NCBI GenBank assembly: GCA_030429865.1
Contig: JAUIFX010000023.1
Coordinates: 1-34,258 of the forward strand
Source of the DNA: Gammaproteobacteria bacterium
Lineage (GTDB): Bacteria > Pseudomonadota > Gammaproteobacteria > Ga0077536
Direction of reading: 5' to 3'
Length of the DNA stretch: 34,258 nucleotides
Translations under genes and position numbers: made by a program
Shown: positions 1-8,819 of the stretch, piece after piece
How positions within the stretch are numbered: position 1 is the first letter of the stretch
Layout: the number at the start of each line of letters is the position of its first letter
Notes under the pieces: model-generated
Databases searched by the model: none
Seen by the model: only the letters and a program-made list of their open reading frames with translations
Told to the model about the DNA's origin: nothing

Positions 1-249
1 GATCGGGTTGGCGGCGCCGTCGAAATCGACCGGCGCACGGTGCAGCAGGCGCACGAGGCGATAGGAGACCGCGTCGCTCGCGTAACGCGGGTCGAGCGTG
101 ACCGGCGCCGTCGGCAGGCCGAAGCGCAACGCGGTGGACGCCGGCTCCGCGCCGCGCGCGGCGAGCGCGAGCAGCAGCAGGCACGCGAGCGCCGCCGGGG
201 CGAGGCGGACCCGCGCGCCGCGGCGCGCCGCTGCGCCGCGGCCGCTCAC
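1..249 (-). CDS. Family 5 extracellular solute-binding protein, N-terminal part
   Basis: Only the first 83 codons are present; the gene runs off the left edge in frame. The GTG start (249-247) overlaps the rlmD stop as GTGA, so it is probably translationally coupled to rlmD. The product opens with an arginine-rich stretch and a hydrophobic Ala/Leu segment (about residues 18-33), like a signal peptide. The mature start, LRFGLPTAPVTLDPRYASD, is typical of periplasmic peptide/oligopeptide-binding proteins of ABC importers (SBP_bac_5), in which the phrase 'LDP' followed by a segment on the target ligand lobe is conserved. Substrate cannot be inferred. In related genomes relA often follows rlmD, so this neighbour is somewhat unexpected. 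The family call rests on the N-terminus only. Confidence 0.6.
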   Translation of the reverse strand, partial: MSGRGAAARRGARVRLAPAALACLLLLALAARGAEPASTALRFGLPTAPVTLDPRYASDAVSYRLVRLLHRAPVDFDGAANPI

Positions 250-1556
250 CCGCGCGTGAACAGCGACAGCGACTCGACGTGCGCGGTATGCGGAAACATG
301 TCGAGGATCCCCGTTTCCGCCAGCCGGTAGCCGTGACGCGCGACCAGGACGCCGGCGTCGCGGGCGAACGTGACCGGGTTGCAGGAAACGTAGACGATGC
401 GCTCGATGCCGGAAAAATCGAGTGCTTCGACCACCGCCGCAGCGCCGGCCCGTGGCGGGTCGAGCAGCAGGTGAGACGGGTTGCCCAAGGCAAGGCCGGC
501 GACCGCCTCGGCCGACGACAGGTCGCAGACCGCGAACTCGCAGTTCGCCAGCCCGTTACCGCGTGCGTTCTCGCGCGCCCGCGCGACGAGCGCGGCGGCG
601 CCCTCCACGCCGACGACCTGTCCGGCGCGCCGCGCCAGCGGCAGGGTGAAGTTGCCGATCCCGCAGAAGAGGTCCGCCACGCGCGCGTCGGCGCCCGGCG
701 CCAGGTGCTCGAGCGCCCGGGCGACCATCTGCTCGTTGATGGCCGCGTTGACCTGGGTGAAGTCGGCCGGCTCGAAATGCAGCGTGACGCCGTCGACGCC
801 GTAGCGCAGCGGCGTCGACGGCGCTGCCAGCGGCGTGATCGTCTCGAGCCCGCCGCTCTGCAGGTGGATTTCGATCCCGCTGCTGCGCGCGAAGGCGGCC
901 AGCGCGGCGCGGTCGTCGTCGTCCAGCGCCGCGAGGTGCCGCACGACGATCGCGGCGACGTCGTCACTGCACGCGATCTCGAGCTGCGGCACGCGGTCGC
1001 GTATCGACAGGCCGTCGAGCAGCGCACGCAGGGCCGGCAGCGCGCGCGCGACGCGCGCATCGAGCACATCGCAACCCTGGCAATCGGTGACGTAGGGCGA
1101 GGCGCGCTCGCGGAACCCGACGATCACACCACCCTTCTTGGCGACGTGCTTTGCCCCGAGCCGCGCCTTGCGCCGGTAACCCCATTGCGGGCCGCGGATG
1201 GGCGCAGCGAGGTGCGCCGGTTCGACCTGGCCGTGGTGGGCGAGCAGTTCCAGCAGCACGGCCTGCTTGTGCTCGAGCTGGTAATCCTCGTCGACGTGCT
1301 GCAGGCTGCAACCGCCGCACACGCCGAAGTGCGCGCAGCGCGGCGTGATGCGGCGTGGCGAGGCGCGCAGGACCTCGAGCGTCTCGGCTTCGTCATAACG
1401 GCCATGCCGGCGCGTGACGCGTGCAACGACCTGCTCACCCGGCAGGGCGCCGTGCACGAAGACCGTCTTGCCGTCGACACGCCCGACGCCGCGTCCCTCG
1501 TGGGAGAGGCTGTCGATCTCGAGCGTGACCGGCTCGCGCCGGCGCGGACGGCTCAC
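246..1556 (-). CDS. rlmD: 23S rRNA (uracil-1939-C5)-methyltransferase RlmD (RumA)
   Basis: SAM-dependent enzyme that makes m5U1939 in 23S rRNA. Visible parts are an N-terminal TRAM RNA-binding domain (residues ~8-60), four cysteines for a 4Fe-4S cluster (C74, C80, C83, C162), the SAM loop DLFCGIGNFTLPLA, the LLLDPPRAG motif and the catalytic Cys near residue 392 in YVSCNP. I chose the GTG at 1556-1554 because GAGG lies 8 nt upstream; it gives 436 residues, close to the usual length, and the Cys spacing fits the family. An in-frame ATG at 1586 would add ten residues, but it lies within the upstream exonuclease gene and has a poor ribosome-binding site. The gene overlaps the end of neither neighbour in frame and closes with a GTGA overlap into the solute-binding protein gene. 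Confidence 0.93.
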   Translation of the reverse strand: MSRPRRREPVTLEIDSLSHEGRGVGRVDGKTVFVHGALPGEQVVARVTRRHGRYDEAETLEVLRASPRRITPRCAHFGVCGGCSLQHVDEDYQLEHKQAVLLELLAHHGQVEPAHLAAPIRGPQWGYRRKARLGAKHVAKKGGVIVGFRERASPYVTDCQGCDVLDARVARALPALRALLDGLSIRDRVPQLEIACSDDVAAIVVRHLAALDDDDRAALAAFARSSGIEIHLQSGGLETITPLAAPSTPLRYGVDGVTLHFEPADFTQVNAAINEQMVARALEHLAPGADARVADLFCGIGNFTLPLARRAGQVVGVEGAAALVARARENARGNGLANCEFAVCDLSSAEAVAGLALGNPSHLLLDPPRAGAAAVVEALDFSGIERIVYVSCNPVTFARDAGVLVARHGYRLAETGILDMFPHTAHVESLSLFTRG

Positions 1557-1566
1557 CGCGTGCGCC

Positions 1567-2355
1567 TCATGGCGCGCCCGCGGCATCCCAGGCAGCGAGG
1601 AAGGCCTGCAGGTGCGCCGCGTCCGCGGCCTGCAGGAACTCGCGCACCCGCGCGAACTCGGCGGCGAGTGCGGTCTCGCCGAGGGTGCCGCGCAGGTGTT
1701 CGAAACGCAGGTAGACGAGCCAGGTGTTGAGCACGTCGGTCTCGCAGTAATCGCGGATGCCCTTGAGATTGCCGGCGCAGTATTCGTCCCACACCGCCGC
1801 ACCGCTCATGCCCATCTTGCCGGGGAAGCCGAGCAGGCTGGCCATCTGGTCGAGCGGCACGAACGCGCGCGGCTGGTAGGCGGCGAGCACGTCCATGAGG
1901 TCGATGTGGCGCCAGTGGAAACGGCCGAGATAATTGTTGTAGCGGAAGCTGCGATCGTCGTCGCCGGTATCCCAGTAACGCGGCGCACTGATGCCGTGCA
2001 ACAGCGCACGATAATGCAGTACCGGCAGGTCGAAACCGCTACCGTTCCACGACACGATCGTCGGCGTGTAACGCTCGATGCCTTCGAAGAAGCGCCGCAG
2101 CAGTTCGGCCTCGTCGGCCGACTCCTCACCGAGCGACCAGACGTTGAAGCGCTCGCCTTCGCGGAACACCGCCGAGATAGCGACCACCCGCTGCAGGTGG
2201 TGACGCAGGAAGTCGCTGCTGCCACCGGTCTCCTGCAGGCGCTTGGAGAACATCACCTCGGCGACGCCGGCGTCGTCGAGATCGCCGAGATCCCACAGGC
2301 GGCGTGCACCGGCAACGTCGGGCACGGTCTCGATATCGAACACGAATACGTTCAT
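1567..2355 (-). CDS. DEDDy 3'-5' exonuclease, PolB exonuclease-domain type (PF10108-like)
   Basis: Stand-alone exonuclease resembling the proofreading domain of family B DNA polymerases, 262 residues. Exo I is FDIET (D7, E9), Exo II is WNGSGFDLP (D109) and Exo III is DYCETD (Y203-x3-D207), so the DEDDy metal ligands are intact. The start is the ATG before NVFVFDIETVPD; the open frame extends further upstream, but that part lies in cysM and has the composition of a shadow frame. It begins 16 bp after the cysM stop and its end lies near the rlmD start, so cysM, this gene and rlmD look co-transcribed. The physiological DNA or RNA substrate is not known to me. Other members of this family are often annotated only as 'predicted 3'-5' exonuclease'. 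Confidence 0.85.
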   Translation of the reverse strand: MNVFVFDIETVPDVAGARRLWDLGDLDDAGVAEVMFSKRLQETGGSSDFLRHHLQRVVAISAVFREGERFNVWSLGEESADEAELLRRFFEGIERYTPTIVSWNGSGFDLPVLHYRALLHGISAPRYWDTGDDDRSFRYNNYLGRFHWRHIDLMDVLAAYQPRAFVPLDQMASLLGFPGKMGMSGAAVWDEYCAGNLKGIRDYCETDVLNTWLVYLRFEHLRGTLGETALAAEFARVREFLQAADAAHLQAFLAAWDAAGAP

Positions 2356-2371
2356 GGCAGGCGTTGCAGCT

Positions 2372-3283
2372 TCATGCGGGAAACACGCCGGTCGAGAGAT
2401 AGCGATCGCCGCGATCGCAGACGATGGTGACGATGACCGCGTTCTCGACCGCTGCCGCGACACGCAGCGCCGCGACCAGTGCGCCGCCGGAGGAGACGCC
2501 GGCGAAGATGCCCTCCTCGGCGCCGAGCCGGCGCGTCATCGCTTCGGCTTCGTCCTGGCTCACGTCGATGATGCGGTCGACCGCCGACGCGTCGTAGATC
2601 TTCGGCAGGTAGGCTTCGGGCCAGCGGCGGATCCCCGGGATGCGGGCACCGTCGGCCGGTTGCACGCCGACGATCTCGATGGCCGGGTTGCGGCTCTTGA
2701 GGTAGCGCGAAGTGCCCATGATGGTGCCGGTGGTGCCCATGGAGGCGACGAAATGCGTGACCCGGCCGTGCGTGTCGCGCCAGATCTCGGGACCAGTATC
2801 ACCGTAATGCGCGAGCGGGTTGTCGGGGTTGGCGAACTGGTCGAGCACCACGCCCTCACCGCGCGCGGCCATGGCCTGGGCGAGGTCGCGCGCGCCCTCC
2901 ATGCCCTGGTCCGCCGTGACCAGGACCAGCTCGGCGCCGTAGGCTTTCATCGTCGCGCGCCGCTCGCTCGACATGTTCTCCGGCATGATCAGGACCATGC
3001 GGTAGCCTTTCATGGCCGCGACCATGGCGAGCGCGATACCGGTGTTGCCGCTGGTCGCCTCGATGAGGGTATCGCCGGGCCGGATGTCGCCTCGCGCCTC
3101 GGCCTGGCGGATCATGCTGAGCGCGGGGCGGTCCTTGACCGAGCCGGCCGGGTTGTTGCCTTCGAGCTTGCCGAGAATGACGTTGCTCGTCTCGCCCGGA
3201 ATGCGTTGCAGACGCACCAGCGGCGTGTTGCCGACGAAGTCTTCGAGCGTCGGCCAGCTCGTGGTGCTGCGCTCCTCGTTCAT
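2372..3283 (-). CDS. cysM: Cysteine synthase B (O-acetylserine sulfhydrylase CysM)
   Basis: PLP enzyme that makes cysteine from O-acetylserine with thiosulfate or sulfide. At 303 residues it equals the length of the E. coli enzyme as I recall it. The Schiff-base lysine is K50 in NPAGSVKDR, and the substrate/phosphate loop ATSGNTG is at 76-82. The phrase RIPGIRRWPEAYLPKIYD is characteristic of CysM rather than CysK, as is the C-terminal GGALVAALR/IVCDRGDRYLS region. The ATG at 3283 has AGGA 8 nt upstream; longer frames reaching 3385 lack support. It is the first gene of a likely minus-strand operon with the exonuclease and rlmD. CysM next to RlmD is also seen in Pseudomonas. Confidence 0.93.
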   Translation of the reverse strand: MNEERSTTSWPTLEDFVGNTPLVRLQRIPGETSNVILGKLEGNNPAGSVKDRPALSMIRQAEARGDIRPGDTLIEATSGNTGIALAMVAAMKGYRMVLIMPENMSSERRATMKAYGAELVLVTADQGMEGARDLAQAMAARGEGVVLDQFANPDNPLAHYGDTGPEIWRDTHGRVTHFVASMGTTGTIMGTSRYLKSRNPAIEIVGVQPADGARIPGIRRWPEAYLPKIYDASAVDRIIDVSQDEAEAMTRRLGAEEGIFAGVSSGGALVAALRVAAAVENAVIVTIVCDRGDRYLSTGVFPA

Positions 3284-3430
3284 GGCCGGTGTCCTGTGTT
3301 GTCGCGGATCAGCCGGCGTCGCGCGGCCGGCGGCGAGGCGCCGCGGTCGCGCGGCAGGGCTGGAATCGGTCCCAGACTCATTCACGGCTGCGCCGATGCA
3401 ACCACGAACGATTTTTGAGACCAGTTCTAA

Positions 3431-3991
3431 TCAGAAATGATAGCCGAGCTGCAGAACGTGGAAGTTGATGCCGGGGTTGTCGTCGCCGAGCCCTGCATTG
3501 GAGAGATGCTGGAAGCGGTACACCAGCTCGTAACGGCCACCGGCGCCGAAACGCGCTCCGGCGCCGATGTGGCTGCCGAACGCGAACGGGATGTCGAAGT
3601 CCTTGTCGCCGATGCCGTCCTCGGTATGACCGTGCACGCCCAGACCGAACTCGAGGAACGGCGCCAGCCCGACCTTGCTCGGATCGCGCTGCCAGCGCAA
3701 CACCGGCGTGAGACCGAAGTCGACGAGGTCGTCTTCGCCGGTGCGCCCCTGCTCGCCGTCCCAGTAGGTGACGGAGAGTTCAAGGTAGCTCGCCACGCTC
3801 CAGTCGCCGGTACGCCACCAGTGGCCGCCGAGGTTCCAGCGCACCGCGCCGCCGTAGCGCTCGGCATCCTCGTCGCTCTCCGTCATGCCGCCTTCGAGGA
3901 GCACGGTATCCACCGCGCCGGCGGGCGCAACGAGAAACAGTGCGCCGAGCACGGCCATGGTACGCAGTGCGGCGAGAATGTTCGCAGTCAT
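3431..3991 (-). CDS. PagL-like lipid A 3-O-deacylase (acyloxyacyl hydrolase), outer membrane barrel
   Basis: 186-residue outer-membrane protein with a signal peptide (residues 1 to ~26, ending AGA) and amphipathic beta strands, finishing LQLGYHF with the terminal Phe typical of barrel proteins. The active-site segment HLSNAGL supplies H162 and S164, as in PagL, which removes the 3-O-linked acyl chain of lipid A. In P. aeruginosa PagL the third catalytic residue, Glu, follows 'GI' twelve residues after the Ser; here that position is N176 (NPGIN). Related proteobacterial proteins may also differ there, so activity is uncertain. The gene is monocistronic, with a plausible promoter 30-60 bp upstream and no strong Shine-Dalgarno sequence. 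Confidence 0.8.
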   Translation of the reverse strand: MTANILAALRTMAVLGALFLVAPAGAVDTVLLEGGMTESDEDAERYGGAVRWNLGGHWWRTGDWSVASYLELSVTYWDGEQGRTGEDDLVDFGLTPVLRWQRDPSKVGLAPFLEFGLGVHGHTEDGIGDKDFDIPFAFGSHIGAGARFGAGGRYELVYRFQHLSNAGLGDDNPGINFHVLQLGYHF

Positions 3992-4026
3992 GAGCGGGTA
4001 CTACCGGGTGGTTGCACAGGGCGGCT

Positions 4027-4055
4027 AGGCTAGCCGGTAACGCGCGTGCGTTCAA
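4027..4055 (-). promoter_or_regulatory. Candidate sigma-70 promoter of the pagL-like gene
   Basis: On the minus strand, TTGAAC (4055-4050), a 17-nt spacer and TAGCCT (4032-4027) lie in the 125-bp gap between rimI and the pagL-like gene. The predicted start of transcription near 4020 gives a leader of about 30 nt. Matches are partial at both hexamers. Confidence 0.42.
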
Positions 4056-4116
4056 CTTCGCATGCGGTGCAGCGCGCAGCGCTCGTGCCGCCCGGGGACG
4101 GCGCGTCGCACGCACC

Positions 4117-4605
4117 TCATTCGCAGTGTTCCGTGCGCGGCTCGAGCGGCATGCTGAGCACGTAGGCGTCCTCGCGGCCGTCGACCGCCGGGTAGTAATC
4201 GTGGCGCGTGCCGACGTGTTTGAAACCGAGCGTCGCGTAGAGCCCGCGCGCGACATCGTTCGACGGGCGCACTTCGAGAAACGCGACGCGTGCGCCGTGG
4301 TTGCAGGCGGTTTCGAGCAGGTGCCGCATGAGCCCGCGCGCATACCCCTGGCCGCGCGCGGCGGGGTCGATGCAGATGTTCAGGATATGACTCTCACCCG
4401 CCGCCACCGACATGATGCCGTAACCGGCCAGTCGCTCGCCGGTGTCGAGCACCCAGCAGCAATAGCCCACGCGAAGACAGTCGGAGAATATCGTCGCCGA
4501 CCATGGGAAATCGTAGGAGCGGTTTTCGATCTCGAGCACGCTGGCGATGTCGTCGTCGCCCATCGGGCGGATATTGGGCGAGCCCTGGCGCAACACGGCG
4601 CTCAT
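4117..4605 (-). CDS. rimI: Ribosomal protein S18-alanine N-acetyltransferase RimI
   Basis: GNAT enzyme that acetylates the N-terminal Ala of ribosomal protein S18 using acetyl-CoA. The 162-residue product has the RimI entry motif ENRSYDFPWS (27-36), the acetyl-CoA loop RGQGYA (84-89), FLEVRPSN with the catalytic Glu (E111), LYATLGF with the general acid Tyr (Y123), and the RimI-typical HDYYP...GREDAYVLSM end. The ATG at 4605 overlaps the stop of the uracil-DNA glycosylase gene as ATGA, which fixes the start and suggests translational coupling. Frames extending upstream to 4917 lie inside the glycosylase gene. Adjacency of rimI to a uracil-DNA glycosylase gene is known in other proteobacteria. 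Confidence 0.92.
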   Translation of the reverse strand: MSAVLRQGSPNIRPMGDDDIASVLEIENRSYDFPWSATIFSDCLRVGYCCWVLDTGERLAGYGIMSVAAGESHILNICIDPAARGQGYARGLMRHLLETACNHGARVAFLEVRPSNDVARGLYATLGFKHVGTRHDYYPAVDGREDAYVLSMPLEPRTEHCE

Positions 4606-5318
4606 GCGTCCCCCGCCGCGTCGAGCAGGCGTTTGGCACGCTGCAGGTCCGTCCATGCCTTGCGCTTCTCGCCAGGGGAGCGCAACAGGTAGGCCGGGTG
4701 GTAGGTGACGACGACCGGAATGCCGGTCCCGGCATAGACGTAGTCCTGGCCGCGCATGCGCCCGATCGGCGTCTCCACGCCGAGCAGGTTCTGCGCCGCG
4801 ACACGCCCGACGGCGAGGATCACGCGCGGCGCGACGAGCGCGATCTGCCGGCGCAGGAAGCTGCTGCAGGCGGCGACTTCCGCCGGCTGCGGGTCGCGGT
4901 TGTTGGGCGGCTGGCACTTGAGGATGTTGGCGATGTAGACGCTCTCGCGGGCCAGCCCGATGGCCGCCAGCATCGCGTTCAGCAGCTGCCCGGCGCGGCC
5001 GACGAAGGGTTCGCCGCGGCGATCCTCCTCGGCGCCAGGCGCCTCGCCGATGACCAGGCAGCGCGCCGTGGCGGCGCCCACGCCGAAGACCGTCTGCGTG
5101 CGTGTTCCGGCAAGCGGGCAGGCGGTACAGGCGGCGACCTCCCGCGCCAGCGCGGATAGTTCGGCCACGGCATCGCCGCCGGAAGCCGGCATACCCGCCG
5201 GCGCCGCGTCCGCCGCGGGCGCGACAACCGCATCACGACGTACCCAGACGTCGATGCCCATCGCTTCCAGCAGGGCGTGCCGGCGCGCATCGAGGGCGGG
5301 CTCCATCGCTTGGCTCAC
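4602..5318 (-). CDS. Family 4 (4Fe-4S) uracil-DNA glycosylase
   Basis: Removes uracil from DNA as the first step of base excision repair. Four Fe-S cysteines are visible: C64 and C67 (CTACPL), C135 (NILKCQPP) and C151 (CSSF). The water-activating motif GEAPGAEED is at 91-99 and the C-terminal motif TYHPAYLL (H207) is intact. The length is 238 with the GTG start at 5318; an ATG four codons in (5306) is equally possible, and neither has a good Shine-Dalgarno sequence. The first ~55 residues are Ala-rich and poorly conserved, as is usual in the family (some members carry a phage DNA polymerase-related N-terminus). It starts about 12 bp after the pssA stop and is coupled to rimI. Confidence 0.9.
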   Translation of the reverse strand: MSQAMEPALDARRHALLEAMGIDVWVRRDAVVAPAADAAPAGMPASGGDAVAELSALAREVAACTACPLAGTRTQTVFGVGAATARCLVIGEAPGAEEDRRGEPFVGRAGQLLNAMLAAIGLARESVYIANILKCQPPNNRDPQPAEVAACSSFLRRQIALVAPRVILAVGRVAAQNLLGVETPIGRMRGQDYVYAGTGIPVVVTYHPAYLLRSPGEKRKAWTDLQRAKRLLDAAGDA

Positions 5319-5330
5319 GGCGCGGCGTGC

Positions 5331-6143
5331 TCAGTCTTCGTCGCTGCTGGCCGCCCGCGCCTCGCGCCGTTCGGCCTTGCGCCGGCGGCGCTGCCACCAG
5401 GTCTGGACGATGCCCGAGACGGCATAGGAGCCGAACATCACGAGCAGCACGCTGGCCGGTTCCAGCGAGATGAGCACGAACACCAGCACGACGGCGAGCA
5501 CGGTGACGAACGGCACGCGCCCGCGCAGGTCGAGATCCTTGAAACTGTAGTAGCGCACGTTACTGACCATCAGCAGGGCCGCGGCAACCGTGACCAGCAG
5601 GTTCGTACCGAGCAGCAGCAGGCCGTCCTCGAGTTCGAAATGATGTCCGACCCAGACCATGGCCGCGACCAGCGCGGCGGCCGACGGGCTGGGCAGACCC
5701 TGGAAATAGCGCTTGTCGGCATTGCCGACCTGGGTGTTGAACCGCGCCAGGCGCAGCGCGGCCCCCGCCGTGTAGACGAATGCCGCCAGCCAGCCGAGCT
5801 TGCCCAGCCCCTGCAGCGACCACTCGTAGACGACCAGCGCCGGCGCCAGGCCGAAGGAGACCATGTCGGCGAGACTGTCGTACTGGGCGCCAAAATCGCT
5901 CTGCGTGTTCGTCATGCGCGCGATGCGGCCATCCATGCCGTCGAGCACCATGGCGACGAAGATGGCCACGGCGGCCGCCTCGAAGCGATCGTTGATCGCC
6001 GCGACAATGCCGTAGAAGCCGGCGAACAGCGCGCCCGTCGTGAACAGGTTGGGCAACAGGTAGATGCCGGCGCGGCGGCGGGGGCTACTCACCGCGGCGG
6101 TCTTGCGCGGTTCGCCCCGCGTCTCGGAATGCACGACTCGCAT
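5331..6143 (-). CDS. pssA: CDP-diacylglycerol-serine O-phosphatidyltransferase PssA
   Basis: Integral membrane enzyme that makes phosphatidylserine from CDP-diacylglycerol and serine, the first committed step to phosphatidylethanolamine. The CDP-alcohol phosphotransferase signature D-G-x2-A-R-x8-G-x3-D-x3-D is complete (D71, G72, A75, R76, G85, D89, D93). About six to eight hydrophobic helices follow a basic N-terminus, and the tail is highly charged. The ATG at 6143 has AGGAGG 5-6 nt upstream, by far the best ribosome-binding site in the frame, giving 270 residues; the longer frame from 6224 is rejected. It lies directly downstream of the psd-like gene, as in the ilvBNC-psd-pssA arrangement of many beta- and some gammaproteobacteria. 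Confidence 0.94.
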   Translation of the reverse strand: MRVVHSETRGEPRKTAAVSSPRRRAGIYLLPNLFTTGALFAGFYGIVAAINDRFEAAAVAIFVAMVLDGMDGRIARMTNTQSDFGAQYDSLADMVSFGLAPALVVYEWSLQGLGKLGWLAAFVYTAGAALRLARFNTQVGNADKRYFQGLPSPSAAALVAAMVWVGHHFELEDGLLLLGTNLLVTVAAALLMVSNVRYYSFKDLDLRGRVPFVTVLAVVLVFVLISLEPASVLLVMFGSYAVSGIVQTWWQRRRRKAERREARAASSDED

Positions 6144-6281
6144 GAACGCCTCCTCGCGCTTGAACGTGGTCACCGTGGCAGGTGGCGAAGCCACGTGCGC
6201 GGTTGATGCCGGAGCGACGGGCACCGCGGTCCGGCGTCCATCGGCGCCGGCCCGCTGCCGCGTCTCGTGCAGGGCTCGTCT

Positions 6282-6309
6282 ATGGTACTGCGCGCAGCAT
6301 GGCGTGCAA
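6282..6309 (-). promoter_or_regulatory. Weak candidate promoter for pssA
   Basis: Minus-strand TTGCAC (6309-6304), 16-nt spacer, TACCAT (6287-6282) in the 180-bp gap between the psd-like gene and pssA. Only half of the bases match each consensus hexamer, so pssA may instead rely on readthrough from ilv/psd. Confidence 0.25.
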
Positions 6310-6323
6310 GCCGCGTGCGGGCC

Positions 6324-7010
6324 TCAGCCGGCCTCCTCCGCCTGCTCGACCGCGCTCACCGGCTGCTCGTGGATGAGCGTCATCAGCACGCTGCAGGCGC
6401 CGACGACGCGGCTGCCGCTCTCCACCTCGATGCGCGTCGGCTGGCCGCAGTAGATGGTCAGCGTAGCGCCGAAGGGAATGAAACCGATGCGCCGGCCGTG
6501 GCCGATGCGCTCGCCCGGCTGGTAGGCGACGTGCAACGGGCCGCGCAGCGTGCCGCGCGCGATCTCGAGCACGACCTCGTCGCCCTCGTCGGTACGCACC
6601 AGGTAGGCGATGCGCGGTTCCGGCTGCGTCGGCCACGGCGACGGGTGCCGTGGCTGCGACCATTGCTCGACGATCTTGCCTTCGATGGGGCTGAACAGGC
6701 TGTGCACATCGAACAGCCCCATGCGCACCGTGACGCACTCCGCATCGCGGCCGCACCAGGGATCGAAGGTGGTGCCGGCCGCGATCACCTGGCCGTCGGC
6801 GGGCGCGACCAGCGCCAGCGGCAGCGACGGCGAGTCGCGGTGCGGATCGCGGTAGAACCACGCGACGCCGGCGACCGCGGGTACGCCGACGAGCAGCGCC
6901 AGCGTCCCGTACAGACCGACCGCCAGCGCCGCGAGAGCGATCGCGACGGCGAACACCGTGCGGCCCTCGGCCGCAATCGGTGGATGCTTGGTCGATGGAA
7001 CCCGTGGCAT
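6324..7010 (-). CDS. Phosphatidylserine decarboxylase-like membrane protein lacking the pyruvoyl-precursor Ser
   Basis: Homologue of the short, membrane-anchored phosphatidylserine decarboxylase proenzymes. Residues 9-16 (HPPIAAEG) and two hydrophobic helices (19-52) match the family N-terminus; RDPHRD (54-59), APADGQV with D72, and FDVHS with H103 keep two members of the Asp-His-Ser triad. The expected self-cleavage motif, usually FGSR, reads FGAT (G181-A182), so the Ser that becomes the pyruvoyl group is Ala. The usual Lys/NERN-like middle segment is also not recognisable (it is replaced by a Pro-rich stretch near 123-132). It therefore may not decarboxylate anything, although its place between ilvC and pssA is that of true psd. 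The ATG at 7010 gives 228 residues; longer frames lack support. Confidence 0.75.
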   Translation of the reverse strand: MPRVPSTKHPPIAAEGRTVFAVAIALAALAVGLYGTLALLVGVPAVAGVAWFYRDPHRDSPSLPLALVAPADGQVIAAGTTFDPWCGRDAECVTVRMGLFDVHSLFSPIEGKIVEQWSQPRHPSPWPTQPEPRIAYLVRTDEGDEVVLEIARGTLRGPLHVAYQPGERIGHGRRIGFIPFGATLTIYCGQPTRIEVESGSRVVGACSVLMTLIHEQPVSAVEQAEEAG

Positions 7011-7201
7011 CCTGCCCCCGCCCGGCCTCAGGCAGCCCCACCCGGCCGCGGTGCGCGGCCGGCGCGGCCGCGGCAGGCTGCCGCCCGACGCACGGCATTC
7101 CCGCTGCGCGGCACAAGCGTGCGCCTGCAATTGACGGACATGGGGTTCGGTCTCCCGATCGGCCGCAGCCCCCGGCTACCAGCCGAAGGGCCGGCCCCCG
7201 A

Positions 7202-8815
<1,614 letters not shown>

Positions 8816-8819
<4 letters not shown>

